From: Rhyzopertha dominica | Taxonomy: Eukaryota > Arthropoda > Insecta > Coleoptera > Bostrichidae | Direction: 5' to 3' | Length of the DNA stretch: 64,000 nucleotides | NCBI GenBank assembly: GCA_025024175.1 | Contig: QCXZ01000003.1 | Span: 58,980,023-59,044,022 of the forward strand | In this document: positions 27,301-39,300 of the stretch, piece by piece | Position numbering within the stretch: the first letter of the stretch is position 1 | How the letters are laid out: the number at the start of each line of letters is the position of its first letter | Made by a program: the position numbers and the translations under genes | The notes under the pieces: generated by a model | Database searches by the model: none | What the model was told of the DNA's origin: nothing | The model's input: only the letters and a program-made list of their open reading frames with translations

Positions 27301-30300
27301 GAGTTATTGTTAGCAGGTATTGGACTACCTGTTATCCTATGACTGTCATCTCTAAAGAATTGTGCTTTTGTTTCAAAAATTTTTGTTAAGTCCCTTACAA
27401 CACACTCTAAACTGCATTTGATACGTAATTGTTCATCATTAACGGGAATAAGTCTTTCAATCCTACCCTCCGAGTGCCAAAATTTTGCAATTAGCGTATC
27501 AATTAGGTCCTGATTGAAATTTAATTTGAGTAAGTTCTCAGTTTCACATAATGCAAAGTGACACTGCTGTATTTCTTCAACTACAGAAAAATTTTGTTCA
27601 AAATCAATAAACTCATCATCCAATGCTAAAATGCCCCTCAATGTTTTAACCATATCTTCTTTAGCATCTGAACAACGAACCGTAGTTCCCCTATATTTTA
27701 ACTCGTGAGCAAGCTGTTCGCTAGACAATTTTTCGAAATGAATATGTGATTGAGCCATGACTAAGATATAACCAACCAGATTCAAATCTTAAACTCTTAC
27801 TACTTACGAAAGTGAACCGTGATTACTTCGTTTTTAGTTCCATGCACTTATCTGTCAAGTCCGGTATTTGTCGTCAACTCCGGTATTTTAAAACAGCAAC
27901 TGGCAGATAGAAGCTCCGTTTTGTCCCTTTACAAAGTTAAATACATTATGTCACACCTAAGGAAAACAACAATTACTTCTATCACAAAGTAAAAAATAAT
28001 ACAAATAATATATTCATTAATTTTAAACGTGTTCAAATTAGCAGCATTTGAATAAAGTTATCTCGAAGAAATTTCCAAGGAGATCAAGCACAAGCGCCGA
28101 AAAACTTATCTGATGTAGGTGAGGTGCGCTGGCCGGAATTGTCCTCTCGAACGGCGATCTGGCTTCTCACTTGCTCCCACTTGCGTTGGAAAATTTTCGT
28201 TACTCGCTGCAAATTTGGTAATCTTTGGAAGCGATGATCCCGGCTGAGCCCCCAAAAAGTGTTACGTGCTTCCAAATTAAACAACTCTTGGGTTGGATTC
28301 ACTTTATTTGTAACACGTTGTTTTCAATATACCTGGGATAACGGAGCCTCTATGTCCTTTATAAAATTAAGTAAGAATTAATGTTTTGAATCTGGTTAAT
28401 TAAGTGACTTACCATTTAGCAAACCGATATTGCTTAATAATGATACTGAGCGGTTATTTATCCGGCAGTGCCGCTTCGAAACCAACAACTTTCTCGGTAA
28501 AGTTATTTTGCGTCCGAACTATTCAAACCGCCAGTCAAGAATGAATCTATCCAGTAAGGTCAGTGATTCGTTTGATGTTGATACAGTTTTTGTACCATAG
28601 CATTGTAGCACGGGATTTTGGATTGTAACACTATTAAATAGTGTTACAATCCAAAATCCCGTGCTACAATGCTATGGTACAAAAACTGTATCAACATCAA
28701 ACGAATCACTGACCTTACTGGATAGATTCATTCTTGACTGGCGGTTTGAATAGTTCAGACGCAAAATAACTTTACCGAGAAAGTTGTTGGTTTCGAAGCG
28801 GCACTGCCGGATAAATAACCGCTCAGTATCATTATTAAGCAATATCGGTTTGCTAAATGGTAAGTCACTTAATTAACCAGATTCAAAACATTAATTCTTA
28901 CTTANTTTTATAAAGGACATAGAGGCTCCGTTATCCCAGGTATATTGAAAACAACGTGTTACAAATAAAGTGAATCCAACCCAAGAGTTGTTTAATTTGG
29001 AAGCACGTAACACTTTTTGGGGGCTCGTCCGGGATCATCGCTTCCAAAGATTACCAAATTTGCAGCGAGTAACGAAAATTTTCCAACGCAAGTGGGAGCA
29101 AGTGAGAAGCCAGATCGCCGTTCGAGAGGACAATTCCGGCCAGCGCACCTCACCTACATCAGATAAGTTTTTCGGCGCTTGTGCTTGATCTCCTTGGAAA
29201 TTTCTTCGAGATAACTTTATTCAAATGCTGCTAATTTGAACACGTTTAAAATTAATGAATATATTATTTGTATTATTTTTTTACTTTGTGATAGAAGTAA
29301 TTGTTGTTTTCCTTAGGTGTGACATAATGTATTTAACTTTGTAAAGGGACAAAACGGAGCTTCTATCTGCCAGTTGCTGTTTTAAAATACCGGAGTTGAC
29401 GACAAATACCGGACTTGACAGATAAGTGCATGGAACTAAAAACGAAGTAATCACGGTTCACTTTCGTAAGTAGTAAGAGTTTAAGATTTGAATCTGGTTG
29501 GTTATATCTTAGTCATGGCTCAATCACATATTCATTTCGAAAAATTGTCTAGCGAACAGCTTGCTCACGAGTTAAAATATAGGGGAACTACGGTTCGTTG
29601 TTCAGATGCTAAAGAAGATATGGTTAAAACATTGAGGGGCATTTTAGCATTGGATGATGAGTTTATTGATTTTGAACAAAATTTTTCTGTAGTTGAAGAA
29701 ATACAGCAGTGTCACTTTGCATTATGTGAAACTGAGAACTTACTCAAATTAAATTTCAATCAGGACCTAATTGATACGCTAATTGCAAAATTTTGGCACT
29801 CGGAGGGTAGGATTGAAAGACTTATTCCCGTTAATGATGAACAATTACGTATCAAATGCAGTTTAGAGTGTGTTGTAAGGGACTTAACAAAAATTTTTGA
29901 AACAAAAGCACAATTCTTTAGAGATGACAGTCATAGGATAACAAGTAGTCCAATACCTGCTAACAATAACTCGTATAACAATAATACTTCTTCTACAACT
30001 GATATAACTTCTGCTCTTCGTTCTTTGATTGTTGACCCTGATTATGTCGCTGTTTCTCAATGGGATATTAAATTTTCTGGCCTTGAGAAAGACCCATTAG
30101 CTGTTTTAAAATTCATTAGAAGCGTTGATGAATATCTGACACTAAAAGGTGTAAGTGAAAGACGTTTGCTTGCATCTTTCAAAAGTTTATTAAGAGATGA
30201 AGCTTTGGTTTGGTATAGAAATTGTTTAGAAGATCGAGTAAGTTCGTGGCGCGAACTACAAAGTGAGTTAAAAACGGAATTCTTGCCAGTAGATTTCTCT

Positions 30301-33300
30301 AGAAAAGCTTTAGAAAATCTAAAACAGTACAAACAACTCGATAATGAAAGTATNACCCGTTTTATTGCCCATTTTGAAGAGGAAGCCGGATGGTTAACGC
30401 AACCTTTGTCTGAAGCAGAGAAGCTTGAACTCATTAAGAAAAACATATCGGTAAAGTATCAAGAAAAGTTGTGGGATAAGGATATCTCTAGCAAAGAACA
30501 ACTAATTAATTTATGTAGGAAAATCGACGCGACATTTGATAGTATAAAACATTTGGAAAGTTCGTCATCTTATAGAAGCGGTGACTTGGAACGTCCTTTT
30601 ACGAGATCTGATATTCGCAACACGCCTGCTAAAAGTACTTCACCTCCGCGTACTAGTAGTGCTAATTCACGAGAAATTAAGAAACAGAGCTCAAACGGTA
30701 ACAAAATTGATCTTGATGTTAGATTAAAATGTTGTAATTGCGGGAAATTGGGACACATATCTAAACAGTGTCCAACAGTTCGTTGTTGGGGATGTGGGGC
30801 CCAGGGTCGCATAAAGGCAAATTGCAGAAATTGTCAGGGAAACTAAATGTAGGTTCTGGTTATGGCCGCACCACGAACCAAAATAATCTGGCCAATCCTA
30901 AAAATACCAAACTCGTTTTGAATTATTTGCTGAGTGTGTGTGGAGAAAATAAAACTCCATGTTTAAGTGTTAGCGTGTATGATATAAATTTGTTAGCTTT
31001 ACTGGATAGTGGTGCGAATTGTATTATCTTAGGGCAGTGCGGTTGGGATGTTGTGCGAAAGTTGGGTGTAGTCCTGCGGAAATGTGAAGATTTTATTGAG
31101 CTGCCAAACAAATCTAAACTGTCGTGTTTAGGATATGTTGAATTGCCAATTAAGTTGGAAGATCGAGTTGGTTATTTCAAGGTTTATGTAATACCTGAAG
31201 TTAAACATGCTCTTATTTTGGGTACTAATTTCTGGTACAAATTAGGTCTTGTTCCCGATGTTCGAAAGGGAGTATGGTTCTTTTCTAAAGATGAAATTGC
31301 AAACAAGCAGCTCATGTGTAATACTGTTCATTTAATAGATAAAAGTAGATTGGGTGAAGAACAAGTCAATCAACTGCAGTCTGTTGTAAATGATTATTTT
31401 GAGAGCATTAAAGACATTGAATTGGGATGTACTAATTTAGTTGAACATGCGATTGAAGTTAACCCTTCTGTTTCGCCCGTGAAAGCTAAATACAATCGGG
31501 TTAACCCGAACCTCCAAAAAATTATAGACGCGGAATTAGATGAGATGTTGAGACTAGGAGTTGTACGTCCTAGTTTAAGTGAATGGTCCAGTCCCGTAGT
31601 TATTGTTAAGAAAAAAGATGGTGGATTTAGATTCGCGATAGATTATCGTAAAGTTAACGCTGTTTCAAAATTACCTGCCTATCCAATTCCGAATATGATG
31701 GGAATTTTAGAAAATTTACGCGAAAGTAGATTTATTTCGGGACTAGATATACGAAGTGCGTACTGGCAAGTTCCTATGCAAGAAAATAGTAAACAGTATA
31801 CTGCATTTGCCGTACCCGGTCATGGTCTCTTTGAATTCAACAGATTACCTTATGGATTGCACGGAGCTCCTGGGACTTTTCAGGCTCTTATAGACAAATT
31901 AATTGATATCTCGTTAGAACCTTTTGTATTTGCATATTTAGATGACATAGTTATTGCCACACCGGATTTCGAAACACACATAAATGTTTTAAGAGAAGTT
32001 TTTAATAGATTGAAACTAGCAGGGTTGACTTTAAAAAGGTCAAAATGTGAGTTTTGTAAGGAGTCACTAAAATATCTGGGGTATATAGTAACTAGAGATG
32101 GATTGCGTGCTGATCCGGAAAAGATTGCTGCTATCGTAAATATGCCACCACCCAAAAATATTAGGCAAACTAGAAGTTTGGTTGGGATGCTTTCATTTTA
32201 CCGGCGTTTTATTCCAAATTTTTCATCATTGTTGGACCCTATACTAGCTCTAACGAGAAAGAAAGTAAAGTGGAAGTTGGAATGAACACTGTGAGTTGGC
32301 ATTTAATAAAGTTAAGGAAATCTTAATTCAGTCCCCCATCTTAGCTGTGCCCGATTTTTCTAAACCATTTACTGTTCACTGTGATGCAAGTGGAATTGGG
32401 TTAGGTGCTTGTTTAACTCAGGAGGTCGATGGATGTGATCGAGTAATTTGTTATTTGTCGAGGACTTTATCTCCGACAGAAAGGCGTTATAGTGTGACTG
32501 AACAAGAATGCTTGTGTGTTATATGGGCTGTTGAAAAGCTTCGATGTTACTTAGAAGGCAGCGGTAAATTCAAAGTGATAACAGATAATTATAGCTTGTT
32601 GTGGTTGCTAAAACAAAATCCCTTATCAGGCAGAATAGCTAGGTGGATATTACGTTTACAATCCTTTGATTTCGAAATAGCTCACCGCCCCGGTAGAAAC
32701 AATGTCATTCCGGATCATTTATCACGTGCAGTTCAACCAGGCGATTCTGAGTGCAAAGATCTAAAACTTAACATGCTAGAAAATGATTCTTCTGATTCTG
32801 ATAACGATTCGGTAAATGAATCAAATGTAAGTACGGTTAATAGTGAAGATGAGGATGAAAGGATGGCTGATAAATGGTATGAAAAGATGGTGGATAAAAT
32901 TGAATCTGATCCGTTACATTTTCCAAATTGGAGAGTTTTAGACGGAAAATTGTATAAACGATTTAGGTTAAATAATCATGATCCAGTAAATTGTGAGAAT
33001 GAGTGGAAAGTAGTAGTACCGAAGTATAAACGGCGTAATATTCTTTATAAATTTCATAATGATGCTGCGTGTGGTGGACATTTTGGAGTCTATAAAACCT
33101 ATAATAAAATTATGCAGAATTATTACTGGCCCCAAATGAAATGTGACGTCACAAAATTTGTTAGAAGGTGCACGACGTGTGCTAAAGTAAAACCGGAACA
33201 GAAACGTCCTGCAGGATTAATGGGAACTAGACCAGAAATTACACGACCTTGGCAGCTTATTAGTAGTGACTTATTTGGTCCTTTGCCTAGAACAGCTTCT

Positions 33301-36300
33301 GGTTACGAATATATTTTAGTCGTATCTGATTACTTTTCTAAATTTCCTTTACTGTTTCCTTTAAAACGCGTATCAGCAGCAAACGTAATCCAAAAGATTG
33401 AAGAACAAGTCTTTATGGTATTCGGTGTACCAGAATTTATGATTGTTGACAATGGCGTTCAGTTTGGCCGTAGTAATGAATTTCAAAATTTGTTAAAGCA
33501 ATACAACGTAAAACCCCTTTATAATTCGTATTACACTCCACAAAATAATCCGACAGAAAGAGTAAACCGTGTAATAAAAACTTTAATCCAAGCTTATATA
33601 GATTTGGATCATCGTCAATGGGACGTAAATTTGTCAAAATTAGGTTGTGCTATGCGTACAGTAAAGCATGAGGCAACTCGGCAAACACCCTACTTTATCA
33701 ATTTCGGACAAGAAATGATTGTTGACGCAAAAGATTACGAAAGCCTAAAAGACAACGGTATACTTAACGAAGTAAAAGATATTAATAACGAAGAAAGAGA
33801 CGATGAAAAACACAGGTTATTGCAACGGGTTAGAGAATTAGTTGCAGAAGTATTAAAAAAAGCTCACAACAAAGCCAAATTGCAGTATGACAAATCACGA
33901 AGGGATCAAAATTTTAAAATTGGTGATTATGTATGGCGCAAAGCTTATCCTACAACTGACATGAGGCGCCATTTCACTGCAAAATTAGCTGATCGTTATA
34001 AAGGTCCATTTAGAATTAAAACAAAATGTGGTCTTAACGTCTATGAGTTGGAGGATGGTAATAATCAAAGTCTTGGACGCTGGCACATTAAAGATTTAAA
34101 ACTGGATAAAACTTTAGAACATGTGTCTTCAGATGAAGATGAAGAGCTTTTGGTAGATCTTTAGGACCCTTGATTAATAGTTTAAGCTTTTTTTCCTTTT
34201 CAAAATAATAATGAAATGTTTGGGTAACATGTATATTTGGTTTCTAAAAAAGGGTTGGGTTTAACTTTTAATTTAACTGTGTCAATTAAAAAAAAATCTT
34301 CAATTTTTTTTTCTTTAGTGGGAGGGGAATAGTGTTACAATCNAAAATCCCGTGCTACAATGCTATGGTACAAAAACTGTATCAACATCAAACGAATCAC
34401 TGACCTTACTGGATAGATTCATTCTTGACTGGCGGTTTGAATAGTTCAGACGCAAAATAACTTTACCGAGAAAGTTGTTGGTTTCGAAGCGGCACTGCCG
34501 GATAAATAACCGCTCAGTATCATTATTAAGCAATATCGGTTTGCTAAATGGTAAGTCACTTAATTAACCAGATTCAAAACATTAATTCTTACTTAATTTT
34601 ATAAAGGACATAGAGGCTCCGTTATCCCAGGTATATTGAAAACAACGTGTTACAAATAAAGTGAATCCAACCCAAGAGTTGTTTAATTTGGAAGCACGTA
34701 ACACTATATACTCATTACTGCATACAAAACCCCAAAATTTTAAGTAACATTTAAGTATATGCCTTGCGTGGTGTCCGAAACCTAAGTGGAATAAGTATAA
34801 AATTGCAATTTTTAACGAATTCGGATGAACTTGACCCTTGTTTCATTTAATATACTGAGAACCAACTGTTGCATACTTTAGTTTTAAAAATAAATAATTT
34901 TATGTTTCTAGAACAAATTACTATGACAATGAGCTGTTTTCTAGCCTATGCTTGACACATAAACTCTATAATATAATAATTTAAAATATATTTGGAATTT
35001 TTCTGTTTCGTTTGCACCACATTTCTATAACCAATATGAGTAATCTGATACAAAATAAAAAAAATTAAAGATTTGCCTACAAATCAACATCGGGTAGCAA
35101 AATACATTAAACTGAACATAGTTTTAAAATTTTAAGAATATCTACATACTATATGTCAAGGAAAGGTACTGTAGACATTGGAAAGATGGCAGTACAACCC
35201 TTAAAAACCAAACTAAAGCTGTTCATAAATTGTTAGAAATAACTGTGATATTTAATTATCTTTAAGTAACTGTGTTAAGTTAATAGACAAAACACAACCA
35301 GGTCATAGAAAATCCAAACTAGGTGCTTGTGGTGTACACCCATCAGCGCCTTCAAAAATTGTTTGAGTTGAAGTTTCTTTAATTCCATGTTATTTTTGAT
35401 AGTTGCTGTTATGAAATTCAGATTTAAAACCTACTAGACATTTATTTATGCGGTTGATTAAAATCAAATAACATTGAAGAAATGAAGGACCAAGTTTATG
35501 AGGAAATTCAGTTGAAACTCTTTTGGTTTAATATACATATGCATCAGTTTGAACACAATCCTTGCATTTTTTCAACAAAAAAAATAAAGTTCATGCATAC
35601 TTGGATCTATTTATTATAGAAGAAAAACGGAAAACATTTTTCTCGCTAGCTATTCAAAATAGCAAACATGTACGTCAAATACTGACAGCTGTTAACATGT
35701 TGACAAAGTACTTTAATATTGTGAAAATGGTAATTTGTGGCATTGTTGGTTGTTTGGAAACATAAAGGATGATATTTCCGTAAATTTATATGGTTTGCCG
35801 TTTGTGATTCGACAAAACCAGAGATCTTTCCACAAGAAGACGGACAACTTGGCTATCGCAAATAATTCGGACTAAACTGTTTAAATTAACAAATGACAGA
35901 GATATGAAAGTCTCCAACAAACATTTCATTTCCAGTAAATGGTAATAGCTTATATATGAAGGTTAGTTTTGAGATTGATAAAGTTAGTCAACAAATCCCT
36001 GAACCTCACTTCAACTCAATTCCACCACATAAAGCTACTTTAGTCTTATAGTGCACCACATCAACACTACATAATAATCGTGAATAGTGAGCTACAAATG
36101 TAGCCATTATGGGTTCACAAAACAAACCTTGGTTTAAGTCATCTACAATCTACAATATGGTCGCCTTTTGCAGCTGTTCATGTACCATTTGCTAGATGGT
36201 GCTCTCACCAATACGACCTATTACTATTGATCAAAAAACAACAATGCGTAGTATAAAAAACTAATAGCAGACAATTTACAGTACTGAAACGATTTCTTTC

Positions 36301-39300
36301 TGATAGGGCATGAAAATGCATAACACTTTGGTAATACTGGAAAAGACATTCCAGTTAAAACATAAAATGTGTCTTTACTAGAGTATCTAATAGGCTGAGC
36401 ATTTTTATCCCCATATTTGAATCTCAGTAGAACATTTATTCAAATGAACCTACTTCATATATCCACTAGTTACTGTATATTGCAGTGGTCTGCATATGGT
36501 AGATACCTTGTAATGATGACCCTCAATTATTATTATTATATCATATCATTTCTAAATAAACCAATTAAAAAAAGTATATATTGAGAAAATTATCCAACCT
36601 TCCCCATATCTGTTTCCCTGCCTTCGTTCATGCTAGCTGTGGACAGCATGTCCCTCAAAACAGAGAGCAAATGCGTGACCGCACGAGTTGGAGATAGATC
36701 CCTTGGAGGTGTCTCCACCCTCACTAGTACATTGTTCACTTGTAACTGTAAAGACTGCAGGAAGACCTGTTCCGATTTGTCTTGCAGTTCATTCAGTGTT
36801 GTTTCAAGAACTCCTCCTTGAGTTACCTACCAAACAAAATAATAAGCAATGGAAAACCCAGAATAATAAAGGTTTTTGATTCCAAAACAAAATGAAACAG
36901 TATAAAAGTGATAATTATTATTACCTTCAATATGCATTTCTTGTAGTATCTGATCAAACTTGTGATTGCGTAAATAGTACTGACTGGTAATGTGGTCAGG
37001 TTTAATATTTTTTCTACTCTTATTTTGAGTGGATGACAAACTCCTTCACAAATGTTGGCTAACACTTCTGTTAGTAGCTGGTTCATAGCTAGAAAAATTT
37101 ATAATTACTAACAATCAAAATTAAGTTTACAAGAAACAGCTTTTTGGTTACCTATATTATATTGTAATTATACAGGGTGTCCTCGAAATATACCGACAGT
37201 GTTTGACAAATGGTAAGAAATTGAAATTGTAGAAAAAATTTTCAAATTAAAAATTTCCAAAAATGTTTTGTTTTTTGATATACAGAGTGTCCCACATTAT
37301 GTGGGCAACCTCTCAGACTCCGAAGACTGGTGTAAAAATAAAACTATTTTACAGTATAACTTTTATTGAAATAAAGCCCACCTACTGATATATTCACTCT
37401 TAACCTTGGGGGAAGAGAAACAGTTTTTCAATAATATCTCTTACACCCGTGGATATAATTTCATCAGTTTGGTTATTTTTATTTAAAGTGGAAGCCGTTA
37501 AAATCGTGTGCACATTTTTTAAATAAATGTTTTGGGGGGCCAAGAGGGGGCCAAACTTCCACATTATAACCCTTAACTTTAAAACAGTTAAGTTTTTTTT
37601 TTCAAAAATGTGTTTCTTTATAAAAATAATACAATAAAACTGTGTTAGATGTCACTGTTATATTGATATTTAGACATAATTTTTGTAACAAATAATGTAA
37701 AGTATTGTCAAAATGTTAATGTAACAGTGACATCAAAAATGGCATAAAGTAAAATTAAAGCAAGTGACCTAAGGTTTTTTTAAAGCACCAGTGTCATGCT
37801 CTGGGGTAATGCAGAATCCCCTTTTTTAATAGAACTTTTAGGCATGTCTAAATACCTCTTTGATGTTTGCTGTAAAACAAATTCCTAGTCCTTAAAAATT
37901 GATGTTTTTATTGAAAAACATGGGACTCCATTATTTTGTAAAATCACAACCAGTGACATTGCCACTGACAACGCTTGAAAGGTGATAGAAAATAGGATTT
38001 TAAAAATTGTTTTTTAAAACAAAAAAAAAGAGACATGTTATCTTTAGAATTGATTGGATATTGTATTATTGTTTTAGATTTATCTAAAAATCCACATGGC
38101 TAAAAGTTCTCTTAAAAAGCGGGGTCTGCATTAAGCCAGCACACTTGAATGGTGCTTTAAAAATTCCACATTACTTGCTTTTATTATAATATATGTCGTT
38201 ATGATTCCCACCAAATCTGAAGTCGATAACTTCTATGGTTCAGGTTTGATTTATAAATATCATTTTTTTAAATTTAACTTTAACGGCCTGTATATATCAA
38301 AAACAAAACGTTTTGAAATTTTTTTTTATTTGAAAAATTTTTTTTTGTATCTCTATTTTCAGCACCTGTCAAACAAACGTCGGTGTTTTTGAGTACACCT
38401 TGTGTATGTTCATTTATTATTAGTCGTAATCACCAAAAATCAGTTATCAAATTCTAAACAATAAAGACCAAATTGTGTACTACCCTTATACCTATTTCCA
38501 TACTCACCACTTGTGTCGCACAAGCTTACAAGAGCATCCAAATTATTTTTCTCCACAGGAATTGCTTTATTTAACCAAATCAACATATCCGTTATGTAAA
38601 TCTGAGCATCATGTACCCTAAGTTCGATTGGGGCGGGATTGCCAGAAGAACCACCCCTGGTTAGGGCATCAATGAATTCACCCACTAAAACAGCCCTTCT
38701 GGCAATGCAGTATTCATCTATGATGTATTTGAACAGCACAGGCCTGTCTTGAAGACGTGCCATTGCTTTCATTAGTAAGTCTGACATTTCCGATGTGTCG
38801 ATGTATTTGCAGTAGCTCTGGGTCCATCTGTACAACCTTTCAAGGGCACCCTCCTAAGAAAAGAGTTAAGAAATTATGCTCTTTGATTCAAATATATTCC
38901 CTCTTCTACTAAGGTAATAAATTATGAATACTGGACTCTATTTTAAGATATTCAGTTCCAAAATTTAAAAAATGCAGACAAAAAGTTTGAGATGGAACAA
39001 TTATCTATCAAGGAAATACTAGAAAAAAAACTATTTCCCACTTATTCCTTGAAATTATTCCAAATAAATCTTTTTTATTTAACTATTTCTTAATGCTATT
39101 TGAGTGAAAGGTAGAGAAATTTGATGATGTTTGGTTATGGAGTTGGTGCATCCCTTGCGAAATTGCAAATTTTGTAGAAAAGACTTCCTCGTTTAAACAC
39201 CCTGCATGTAACAAAATGAAAACAAAGATCATTAATACTGGATTAGCCGTTCGAGAGAAAATCCATTTTAAAATTGTAGTCAATTCATAGTGGGCCATTA

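Larger units (their letters stand above)
22306..34703. mobile_element. Composite palindromic Ty3/gypsy insertion in COG6 intron 5
   Basis: Order on the plus strand: LTR1(+), PBS1, truncated inverted U3, inverted PPT-pol-gag-PBS2-LTR2 (copy A), 7 bp ATTAAAT, LTR3(+)-PBS3-gag-pol-PPT-LTR4(+) (copy B). The inverted arms run 22700-28632 and 28640-34582 and are nearly identical. The outer ends are TG and CA of two plus-oriented LTRs, flanked by CTAT at 22302-22305 and 34704-34707. No envelope gene is present. Five Ns fall in copy A pol and three in copy B, so consensus quality in the arms is imperfect and an assembly artefact is not ruled out. Confidence 0.85.

Noticed and set aside
28084..29188. 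Two 72-codon open frames beginning MNPTQELFNLEARN
   Set aside because: They start inside the LTRs and run through the PBS and leader of the gypsy copies. Their identity simply reflects the duplicated leader.
22304..34705. LTR ends taken as AG...CT with a 5-6 bp duplication
   Set aside because: The outer left end reads AT, not AG, and flanks beyond these ends do not match. TG...CA ends give the CTAT duplication.
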